A DNA stretch of 19,547 nucleotides from positions 1-19,547 of the forward strand of contig DAIRVC010000035.1 in assembly GCA_036803025.1 (NCBI GenBank), in the 5' to 3' direction. Within the stretch, counting starts at the first letter, position 1, and the number at the start of each line of letters is the position of its first letter. Source of the DNA: DAIRVC01 sp036803025 (GTDB taxonomy: Bacteria > Chloroflexota > Anaerolineae > Anaerolineales > E44-bin32). Below the pieces are notes generated by a model that was not told the origin of the DNA, searched no databases, and saw only the letters and a list, made by a program, of their open reading frames with translations. This document shows, in pieces, positions 14,050 to 19,547 of this stretch. The translations under genes and the position numbers were made by a program.

Positions 14050-14431
14050 GGCGAATGCAAGTGTCGGCGGGCCGCTGGCCGTCATCAACCTCAGCGGGCG
14101 GGTCGATGGCGAGGCGGAGGCCGGGCTGGTAGCGGCCTACGACCGGGCCTCGGCCGGGAGCCCCCTGGCGATCCTGATCGACTTCAGCCGCGTCGACTTC
14201 ATCAACAGCAAAGGGCTGGCCTTGATCGTCGTGCTGCTCCGCGACTCCTCGCGCCGCGGCATCCGGCTGGCCGCCTGCGGATTGACGCAGCACTACATCG
14301 ATATCTTCGAGGTCACGCGCCTGACGGAACACGTCGACGTGTATCCCGATGTCGAGCGTGCCCGGGCGGCGCTCCTGTCCTCGGCCGGCTCGTCCTCCGG
14401 CCGGGCGCGGGCCGAGCGCCTGGGAGCCTGA
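14039..14431 (+). CDS. STAS-domain anti-sigma factor antagonist 1 (RsbV/SpoIIAA-like)
   Basis: A 130-residue STAS protein. The fold reads GGPLAVINLSGRVDGEAEAG, then ILIDFSRVDFINSKGLALIV, LAACGLTQHYIDIFEVTRL and VDVYPDVERARAAL. The phosphorylatable serine is S57 in the INSKG loop, the place where RsbW kinases modify RsbV. Unphosphorylated, it should bind the upstream kinase and free that kinase's target. A 20-residue Ser/Gly/Arg-rich tail (SSAGSSSGRARAERLGA) is probably disordered. GGGAGGTG precedes the ATG, which lies inside the kinase gene. The next STAS gene starts one base after its stop. Confidence 0.9.
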   Translation: MVFEANASVGGPLAVINLSGRVDGEAEAGLVAAYDRASAGSPLAILIDFSRVDFINSKGLALIVVLLRDSSRRGIRLAACGLTQHYIDIFEVTRLTEHVDVYPDVERARAALLSSAGSSSGRARAERLGA

Positions 14432-14432
14432 C

Positions 14433-14786
14433 ATGGTGATGAGGACGCGCACGTTCGCCGTCGTCCGTCACGTGCAGCCGGGAGTCAGTGTCATCGACAT
14501 TCACGGAGAAATGACGGCCGCTTCCGAGAAAGAACTGATGCAGGCGTATGCCCAGATCAGCGCCGCGCAGGCGCGCACGCTGATCCTCAACCTGGGTCGG
14601 TTGGAGTACATGAACAGCGGTGGCATCGGGCTGCTGGTGATGCTGTTGGTGCGCGCACAGCGGCAGGGGCAGCAAGTGCTGACGTATGGACTGAACGGCC
14701 ACTACCGCAGGCTGCTGGAACTGACGCGGCTGAACGAAGCGATGCAGAGCTTCGCGACCGAGGCTGAGGCCCTGGCTCACGCCTGA
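14433..14786 (+). CDS. STAS-domain anti-sigma factor antagonist 2 (RsbV/SpoIIAA-like)
   Basis: A 117-residue STAS protein, clearly different from its neighbour rather than a recent copy. It reads FAVVRHVQPGVSVIDIHGEM, then LILNLGRLEYMNSGGIGLLV, LTYGLNGHYRRLLELTRLN and FATEAEALAHA. The serine at the phosphorylation site is S62 in the MNSGG loop. The preferred start is ATG 14433 with GGGAG seven bases upstream; ATG 14439 would also work. A longer in-frame extension back to 14349 lies inside the previous gene and has no support. With one kinase for two antagonists, they may compete, act in series, or be served by different phosphatases. The gene is followed by a small hairpin and a 62-base gap. 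Confidence 0.9.
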   Translation: MVMRTRTFAVVRHVQPGVSVIDIHGEMTAASEKELMQAYAQISAAQARTLILNLGRLEYMNSGGIGLLVMLLVRAQRQGQQVLTYGLNGHYRRLLELTRLNEAMQSFATEAEALAHA

Positions 14787-14800
14787 CGGACAGCCGTCCG
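14787..14800 (+). other. Small hairpin after the STAS pair
   Basis: CGGAC and GTCCG form a five-pair stem with loop AGCC, starting right after the STAS2 stop. There is no U-tract. It may mark partial termination or a processing site between the two halves of the signalling operon. Confidence 0.3.
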
Positions 14801-14848
14801 GAGCGTTGGGACGAGAATGCTTGACTGGCAGTCGAACAGGTGTCGGGA

Positions 14849-15241
14849 ATGACGGCGATGGAAGGGGCTTCCAGCTCTGCGCTGATCCTCGCCCGTCCGG
14901 ATTCCCTGCGCGAGGGGCTGGCGGCCTTGCTGAAAGCCGTGCCCGTCATCCGGGATGTGTACCTGGCGGATGGGTTGCCGCAGGTCACGGGCCTGGGCTC
15001 GGCGGCCGCGCCGCTCCGCCTGCTCCTGGTGGATGCCGGCCTGCTGGAGGGTCATCTTCCGGCCGATCTGGCACACCTCTCAGAGATGTACCCTGAGGCG
15101 GCCTGCATCCTGCTGACCGACAGCCGCGAGCAGGAGGAGGCGGCCACCCGGGCCGGGGCGCAGGCCGTCCTGCGCAAAGGCATCCTGGCTGATCAGCTCC
15201 TGGGCCACATCAACGAGTGGCTCAGCCGCGCAACCGGTTAA
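14849..15241 (+). CDS. Receiver-like protein with a degraded acidic pocket (pseudo-receiver)
   Basis: A 130-residue single-domain protein that follows the CheY fold: SSALILARPDSLREGLAALL at strand 1/helix 1, LRLLLVDAGLLEGH at strand 3, ACILLTDSREQEEAATRAGA at strand 4/helix 4, and AVLRKGILADQLLGHINEWL at strand 5/helix 5. The wording is closest to the receivers of LuxR-type regulators. The central aspartate (LLLVDAG), the Thr (LLTD) and the Lys (LRKG) are kept. The acidic pair that normally binds magnesium after strand 1 is replaced by AR-PD, so phosphorylation is doubtful. There is no output domain. The ATG at 14849 with AGGTG at 14838-14842 is preferred over GTG at 14840. Its stop lies nine bases before the second Cache phosphatase, so it is probably an adaptor or modulator within this circuit. 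Confidence 0.72.
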   Translation: MTAMEGASSSALILARPDSLREGLAALLKAVPVIRDVYLADGLPQVTGLGSAAAPLRLLLVDAGLLEGHLPADLAHLSEMYPEAACILLTDSREQEEAATRAGAQAVLRKGILADQLLGHINEWLSRATG

Positions 15242-15250
15242 GGAGGGAAG

Positions 15251-16936
15251 GTGGACTCGAGGAAACGTCTGCGCCGGCGGCGGGGCAGGCTGATGGCCTG
15301 GGCCATGCTGGCCGCATTAGCCGCCATCGCCGGCGTGGCGCTGTACACCTACCTGGCCTACCGCCGCGCGGCGAGCGAACTGGTGATCGAGCGCGACCGG
15401 CAGCTGGCCATCCTGTCCGGCGCGCGCCTGCGCGAGGAACTGACCAACTTCACCGACATCCTGGAGGAAGCGGCGCGCGCTCCCGGGCTGTTCCGCGGGC
15501 GGATCGCCCAACAACGGCAGGCCCTGGCTGGGATGAGCTCACGCCTGGCGGTCTTCGACGGGGGAGTGATCCTGCTCGACAACTTCGGCCGAGTGCGCGG
15601 GGCGGTACCCGGCCAGCCGGCCATCACCGGGCAGAACCGGTCGGACCGGGATTACTTCTACCAGCTGCTTTCTTCCAGCAACCCCTTCTTCTCGGATGCG
15701 ATCACCGACGGTCCCGATGGGGCCTGGGTGGTGGTGCTCAGCGTACCGGTGCGCGGCGAGCAGAACGAGTTCTCTGGGGTGCTGGCCGGGATGTTCCGCC
15801 TGGGCGAGTCGACCGTCAGCGCCTTCTACGCCAATATCGTCCGGTTGCGCATCGCCCAGACCGGCAGCACCTACATCGTCGATGGGAACGGCCGGATCAT
15901 CTACAGCTCCGATGCCAGCCGCGTAGGGCAGATGCTGCCCGCCCAGGACTCGCCGGCCGGCAAGTTGAGCGGGGAAAGCGGAGCCATGCGCGCCCGCGAC
16001 GAAACCGAGAACGACGTTCTTCTGGCGCACGCCCCGATCCCCGGGACCAACTGGCGATTGGTGATCGAAGACGACTGGCAGCTGCTCACGAGCACGACAT
16101 CGTCCTATGCCAACCTGTTTCTGGTGACGTTCGGCGTCGGGCTGGTCATCCCGGCCGTCGGGGTGGTGATGCTGGTGGGCAGGCAGAACGCCCACCTGAA
16201 CGAGCAGGACGATCTGGAGTTTGAAGAGCGGATCCAGCGCGCCATCCAGAAGGCGCTCCTGCCGGTCAACCTGCCGGTCCTGCCGGGCTGGGAGGTGCGC
16301 GGCTTCCATTCCCCCGGCCGAGATGGCGGCCGGGACTTCTTTGACTGCAGCATCCTGCCCGACGGGCGCCTGCTGCTGACAGTCGGCCAGGTCGAGGCGC
16401 TCGGCCTGGCCGGGGGCCTGCAAATGGCCTCGGTGCGGGCCAACCTGCGCGGCGCTGCACAGCACGGGATGACCCCGGCCGAGGCACTCTCGCGCTGCGG
16501 CAGCGTCATCTGCGCGGAGATCAGGGGCGGCGGCGGGATGAGCTGCGTGATGGCGATCCTCGATCCCGTCAGCGGCCGGCTGCAGGCCTCGCGCGCCGGG
16601 GATCTGCCGGCGTTGGTCTCGTCTGCGAACGGCACGCGCGACCTCGGTTCGGGGGGCGGGCTGCTCGGCGAATCGGTGCTGGCTCGCTATGAGGACATAG
16701 CCCTGGTGATTGAGTCGGAAGGCCGGGCAGTCGTTTCCAGCCGGGGGCTTGTCGAGAGCACCAACCGGCAGGGGGAGCCGTTCGGTACGGAACGCTTCAG
16801 GTCGGCCGTCGAGCGCGCCCCGGCGGGGGCCCAGGCGCTGCTGCAGGCGATTCGGGAGGAGTGGTCCGCCTTCCATGGCGGGTACGAACCCGCTCAGGAC
16901 GTCACGCTCCTGGTCATCGAGAGGGGGCGCTCGTGA
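15251..16936 (+). CDS. Membrane Cache sensor fused to a degenerate PP2C domain (probable pseudophosphatase)
   Basis: A 561-residue paralogue of the protein at 11844. Residues 31-110 of the two align without gaps (LYTYLAY, ERDR, TNFxDIL, VFDxGVxLLDNFG), as do the Cache segment with SDRDYF and the second helix (FGVGLVIPAVGVVMLV). The PP2C half is colinear but its metal ligands are eroded. The first motif is GGRDFFD (D362 kept), GDV has become GQV (Q380), NAGHN has become RAGDL, the SDG aspartate is Glu in SEG (489-491) or Arg in SRG (497-499) depending on alignment, and DDVT has become AQDVT (Q549). Hydrolysis is therefore unlikely. The frame is intact with normal codon use, so it is not a decaying gene. 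The start is GTG with AGGAGG four bases upstream, which overlaps the preceding stop. It could sense a second ligand and bind STAS or kinase without dephosphorylating. Confidence 0.88.
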   Translation: MDSRKRLRRRRGRLMAWAMLAALAAIAGVALYTYLAYRRAASELVIERDRQLAILSGARLREELTNFTDILEEAARAPGLFRGRIAQQRQALAGMSSRLAVFDGGVILLDNFGRVRGAVPGQPAITGQNRSDRDYFYQLLSSSNPFFSDAITDGPDGAWVVVLSVPVRGEQNEFSGVLAGMFRLGESTVSAFYANIVRLRIAQTGSTYIVDGNGRIIYSSDASRVGQMLPAQDSPAGKLSGESGAMRARDETENDVLLAHAPIPGTNWRLVIEDDWQLLTSTTSSYANLFLVTFGVGLVIPAVGVVMLVGRQNAHLNEQDDLEFEERIQRAIQKALLPVNLPVLPGWEVRGFHSPGRDGGRDFFDCSILPDGRLLLTVGQVEALGLAGGLQMASVRANLRGAAQHGMTPAEALSRCGSVICAEIRGGGGMSCVMAILDPVSGRLQASRAGDLPALVSSANGTRDLGSGGGLLGESVLARYEDIALVIESEGRAVVSSRGLVESTNRQGEPFGTERFRSAVERAPAGAQALLQAIREEWSAFHGGYEPAQDVTLLVIERGRS

Positions 16937-16976
16937 ACGTGCACCGCATCGGCGGCGACGGGACGCGCAGCGGGAG

Positions 16977-18641
16977 ATGCGCGCATTGATCCGCAGCGTC
17001 GATGCACTCGAGCGCCTCAGCCGTTGGCTGACCCTGGCGGCGTTCTTCATCGCCGTCAGCGCCTTCGTGGCCGCTCCCATCCTGGCGCTGGCGTGGTCCA
17101 AACAGCCCTTCCCCGGCTTTCTGATCGAGCACGTGTTGGTCGTGACCGACCGCGACGGCCAGGGCTGGACCGGGCGGGCGCTCGGCCTGGGGCTGCCGCA
17201 GCAGGTCATCCGCTTCGCCGGGGTGGACGTCGCCTCGCCGTCTGATTTCCAGCGGGCGATCTCGGGTCTGGAATCCCGGGATCGGGTGCCGATCTTCACC
17301 CGGACCCCGGACGGCGCCACGAAGCTCTACCCGGCCGTCGAGATGATGGGCTTCCCGGCTCAAGACTTCTCCGAGATGTTCTGGCTGCCCTACCTGATTG
17401 GGTTGGCCTACCTCGCCATCGGGGTCTGGATCTACCTGGCTCGCGGCCGGACCCGGCCAGGGCGTGCCCTGGCGTTCTTCTGTGCCTGTACGGCATTGGT
17501 GTGCGGTCTGCTCTTCGATTCGCTGACGACTCATCTGGGGTCTGCCATCTGGGCGTTTGCGATGGCGCAGCTGGGTGGTGCGGTCATCAGCCTGGCGCTG
17601 CGCTTCCCGGATGAGTGGAAGCCGGTCAAGCGTTGGCCGTGGCTCCTGGGAGCGCCCTACATCGTCTCCATCGCCGTGGGCGTCTGGAACCTGATCACTC
17701 TGGGAGATCCCTCCAATCCCTGGGCGTATCTGGATGCGCGCCGGACGAGCTTCCTGTATGCGGCGCTGGGGGCGGCGGTGTTCCTGGGGGTCATGCTGCA
17801 CCGATCTCGGACAAGCCTGTCTTCCGTCTCCCGCCGGCAGGCACGCTTGGTCTTCCTCGGGGCCGCCATCGCCTTCACGCCGGTGGTGGCCTGGTTCGTC
17901 TCCCCGCAGTTTGGCCTGAATCTGCCCTTCCGGGGCAGCGTGCTGCTCCCCGGATTGATCGTCTTCCCCCTGTCGGTCGGTCTGGCGATTCTGCGCTATC
18001 GGCTGCTGGAAATCGATTCGATTGTCAATCGGGCGTTGGTGTATGCCGTGCTGACCGCCGTCCTGGCCGGGGCCTTCACGGCCCTGATCGCCCTGACGCA
18101 GCGGCTGTTCGTCAACATGACCGGCGAGCGAAGCGACGCGGCCATTGTCATGACCACGTTGATCGTGGCCGCGGCCTCCGCTCCATTGCGGGCGCGCTTG
18201 CAGGCCTTCGTCGACAGCCAGTTCCGCGAGACCCCGGGCACTACCCGCGTCCTGGAAGTATTCGGGGATCAGGTGCGCCTGTTCGTCCAGATGCACGATC
18301 CGCTCCGCCTCACCCAGCGCCTGTTGGAGGAGGCGGTCCACGGGCTGCACGCCCAGTCCGGCGCCATCGTGCTCCAAGCGGACGGTTCTCCCCGAACGAC
18401 CCATACCGTCGGGCAATGGACCGGCGAGGCGTGGAGCAGCATCCCGCTGACCTGGCAGGGAGATCACTTCGGCGCGCTGCTGCTCGGCCCGCGGGCGCGC
18501 GGCGGACAGTACACTCTCCCGGAAGTCGAGGGGGTCCAGCATATCGTCAACGAGGTGGCGCACGCCATCTGGTTGGCCGGTCGGCGCGGCGACCACCTTC
18601 ACGGATCGCCGGGGGAAGGCGGGCAGGCCGCCGGCGCCTGA
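16977..18641 (+). CDS. Polytopic membrane sensor with PDZ-like and GAF-like domains but no output domain
   Basis: A 554-residue membrane protein. After a first helix (about 16-40) comes an exported PDZ-like segment (about 52-122: GLPQQVIRFAGVDVASPSDF, then RDRVPIFTRTPDG), and then about eight to nine further helices between 136 and 405. The stretch RYRLLEIDSIVNRALVYAVL followed by PLRARLQAFVDSQFR is typical of the membrane part of multi-helix sensor kinases, where it precedes GAF, HisKA and ATPase domains. Here only a short GAF-like domain follows (about 440-535: DPLRLTQRLLEEAVHGLHAQ, then FGALLLGP), and the protein then ends in a low-complexity tail. No kinase, cyclase or phosphatase motif is present. 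The ATG at 16977 has GGGAG directly against it; TTG at 16986 would be better spaced. It lies 40 bases after the pseudophosphatase gene and probably shares its transcript. Confidence 0.78.
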   Translation: MRALIRSVDALERLSRWLTLAAFFIAVSAFVAAPILALAWSKQPFPGFLIEHVLVVTDRDGQGWTGRALGLGLPQQVIRFAGVDVASPSDFQRAISGLESRDRVPIFTRTPDGATKLYPAVEMMGFPAQDFSEMFWLPYLIGLAYLAIGVWIYLARGRTRPGRALAFFCACTALVCGLLFDSLTTHLGSAIWAFAMAQLGGAVISLALRFPDEWKPVKRWPWLLGAPYIVSIAVGVWNLITLGDPSNPWAYLDARRTSFLYAALGAAVFLGVMLHRSRTSLSSVSRRQARLVFLGAAIAFTPVVAWFVSPQFGLNLPFRGSVLLPGLIVFPLSVGLAILRYRLLEIDSIVNRALVYAVLTAVLAGAFTALIALTQRLFVNMTGERSDAAIVMTTLIVAAASAPLRARLQAFVDSQFRETPGTTRVLEVFGDQVRLFVQMHDPLRLTQRLLEEAVHGLHAQSGAIVLQADGSPRTTHTVGQWTGEAWSSIPLTWQGDHFGALLLGPRARGGQYTLPEVEGVQHIVNEVAHAIWLAGRRGDHLHGSPGEGGQAAGA

Positions 18642-18685
18642 GACATCGCCTGCGTGCCTCGGCTGACATCCGGGGAGGTTGTGGG

Positions 18686-18702
18686 AGCCGCGCGCCGCGG
18701 CT
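18686..18702 (+). terminator. Hairpin downstream of the signalling operon
   Basis: AGCCGCG and CGCGGCT form a seven-pair stem with loop CGC, 45 bases after the stop of the membrane sensor gene. There is no U-tract. It is followed by a separate -10 element for the CheY-like gene, which is consistent with a transcript end here. Confidence 0.35.
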
Positions 18703-18792
18703 GCTGACGGTCAAGGCGGGGGTCGAGCGCGCCCCGGGTGGGCCGGGCGGCTAGGACGAATGGCCTATCGCCCCAACGAAACAGCGGAGGCC

Positions 18793-18798
18793 TATAAT
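18793..18798 (+). promoter_or_regulatory. Perfect TATAAT -10 element upstream of the CheY-like gene
   Basis: TATAAT lies 52 bases before the ATG at 18850, a normal leader length. No recognisable -35 hexamer lies 16-18 bases upstream, so the promoter may need an activator. Its position favours separate transcription of the receiver gene. Confidence 0.45.
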
Positions 18799-18849
18799 AC
18801 GTTCTGCAGGTGGGACCGTTGGGTCCAGCCTCTCCCCAAGGGACGGTCG

Positions 18850-19251
18850 ATGGGTAAGCCGGTGATCCTGCTGATCGACGATGAGGTGGCGTACGCCCGC
18901 GTGATCCAGGCGGCGCTCAAGCCGTATGGCATCGAGGTCCTGATCGCCGGCAACGCCACGGATGCCTTGCTCCTCTACCAACAAGTTCACCCAAGCATGA
19001 TTCTCCTGGACGTCATGATGCCGGAGATCGACGGGCTGACGCTGTTGCGCTGGCTGCGGGAGCACTCCGAGCAGGACCGCATCCCCATCCATATCGTCAG
19101 CGCCAAGTCCGCACCCGACGACCGCAAGGCGGCCATGGAGGCCGGCGCCAACGGCTTCCTGGCCAAGCCGTTCACCTTCCAGGAATTGCGCAACCACATC
19201 TTGAATAACCTGCCGGGGGGACCGCCAGCGCGCCCGGGGACCGTGGACTAG
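18850..19251 (+). CDS. Stand-alone CheY-like response regulator receiver
   Basis: A 133-residue single-domain receiver. The full phosphorylation machinery is present: acidic residues D10/D11 in LLIDDE, phospho-acceptor D54 in ILLDVMMPEIDG, S84 at the Thr/Ser switch position (IHIVSAKS), and K106 in FLAKPF. No output domain follows; the tail GGPPARPGTVD is short and flexible. AAGGGA at 18838-18843 selects the ATG at 18850; the open frame extends upstream but without coding signs, and the -10 element lies within that extension. It could be a phosphate sink or relay for one of the local kinases, or a scaffold partner in the neighbouring circuit. The gene ends before a U-tailed terminator. Confidence 0.92.
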   Translation: MGKPVILLIDDEVAYARVIQAALKPYGIEVLIAGNATDALLLYQQVHPSMILLDVMMPEIDGLTLLRWLREHSEQDRIPIHIVSAKSAPDDRKAAMEAGANGFLAKPFTFQELRNHILNNLPGGPPARPGTVD

Positions 19252-19273
19252 CCGATCGTCGAGCGAAAGGCAG

Positions 19274-19302
19274 CGCCCGGCCCACACTAGGCCGGGCGTT
19301 TT
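19274..19302 (+). terminator. Rho-independent terminator after the CheY-like gene
   Basis: CGCCCGGCC (19274-19282) pairs perfectly with GGCCGGGCG (19290-19298) around the loop CACACTA and is followed at once by TTTT. This is the only hairpin in the window with a proper U-tract. It lies between convergent genes. Confidence 0.88.
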
Positions 19303-19330
19303 CGATTCAGCCGAGGCCGGCCGGCGCGCC

Positions 19331-19547
19331 TCAGGCGGCGGGCGGCCCGAAAGGTGCGAGCGCGGCGACGGAGTAGAACTCATGCGTGCCGCCCGAGACA
19401 CAGGTCAGGAGCCGGTGGAACCAGGATTGGAAGGTCGGATCGCTGAACATCGTGCGGCGGTGTTCTTCCCAGGTGCGCAGATCGGTGGTCTCAACCTCCT
19501 GCACGACGTTGAACATCCGCCCGCTGGCATCCGTCAGGACGCGGTGA
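19331..19547 (-). CDS. C-terminal part of a small protein, NIPSNAP/ABM-like dimeric alpha-beta barrel (tentative)
   Basis: The leftward frame is open to the window edge, so the N-terminus is missing; 71 codons are visible before the TGA at 19333-19331. The sequence HRVLTDASGRMFNVVQEVE, followed by LRTWEEHRRTMFSDPTFQSW, FHRLLTCVSGGTHEFYSV and ALAPFGPPAA, has the strand-helix-strand pattern and the phrase (M)FSDPxFQxWF...SGxxEFY that I associate with small ferredoxin-like dimeric barrels such as NIPSNAP or antibiotic-biosynthesis-monooxygenase-like proteins. Function in this organism is unknown. The internal ATG at 19516 is probably not the true start because coding character continues upstream of it. 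Confidence 0.55.
   Translation of the reverse strand, partial: HRVLTDASGRMFNVVQEVETTDLRTWEEHRRTMFSDPTFQSWFHRLLTCVSGGTHEFYSVAALAPFGPPAA

Noticed and set aside
14821..14849. TTGACT as a -35 element of an internal promoter before the pseudo-receiver gene
   Set aside because: No acceptable -10 hexamer lies 16-18 bases downstream, and the spot overlaps the ribosome binding site.
16710..16976. Upstream extension of the membrane sensor frame over the second phosphatase gene
   Set aside because: Arg/Ser-rich out-of-frame shadow of the phosphatase; the first membrane helix follows the ATG at 16977.
15539..17320. Long minus-strand open frames over the second phosphatase and the membrane sensor, including 16914-18602
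   Set aside because: Antisense shadows of firmly identified genes with low-complexity His/Gln/Arg content.
1..19547. CRISPR array, tRNA, rRNA, insertion sequence or prophage
   Set aside because: I found no regularly spaced repeats, cloverleaf candidates, transposase motifs or terminal inverted repeats.

Overview
This is a GC-rich bacterial chromosomal segment with tightly packed genes, several GTG starts and purine-rich ribosome binding sites. The C-terminal half of the polytopic sensor at 16977-18641 has the layout often seen in multi-membrane-segment sensors of Chloroflexota. Together with the base composition and the many PAS/GAF/PP2C signalling proteins, this suggests an Anaerolineae-like Chloroflexota, but that is an inference and no rRNA marker is present. 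I see no tRNA, rRNA, CRISPR array, insertion sequence or phage gene.

Left part (1-4356): the proline genes proB and proA (truncated by the window edge) run leftward as a translationally coupled pair. A saccharopine-dehydrogenase-like Rossmann protein, a small HExxH putative metallopeptidase and a small lipoprotein run rightward. A short leftward reading frame with convincing codon use but no good start lies between the last two.

Centre (4357-8709): a 510-base non-coding stretch holds four consecutive hairpins and a good sigma-70-type promoter, and leads into an ECF sigma factor with no adjacent anti-sigma gene. Next come a soluble three-PAS/GAF NarL-type histidine kinase and its LuxR/NarL-type response regulator, closed by a very strong hairpin.

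Right part (8938-18641): an apparently single transcription unit begins with a disulfide-type flavoprotein oxidoreductase that lacks the usual His-Glu base. It continues with a Tat-exported lipoprotein solute-binding protein that has no permease genes, a membrane Cache sensor fused to an RsbU/SpoIIE-type PP2C phosphatase, an RsbW-type anti-sigma kinase, two STAS anti-sigma antagonists and a receiver-like protein with a degraded acidic pocket. It ends with a second Cache-PP2C paralogue whose metal-binding aspartates are mostly lost, and a polytopic PDZ-like/GAF-like membrane protein with no output domain. A stand-alone CheY-like receiver follows with its own -10 element and a classic U-tailed terminator. 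At the right edge a leftward gene, probably a small dimeric alpha-beta barrel (NIPSNAP/ABM-like), runs off the window.

The most interesting content is 10411-16936. It reads as a complete RsbU-RsbW-RsbV partner-switching circuit. An orphan binding protein probably feeds an extracellular ligand signal into it, and it contains a paired active phosphatase and likely pseudophosphatase. No sigma factor for the switch is encoded next to it.
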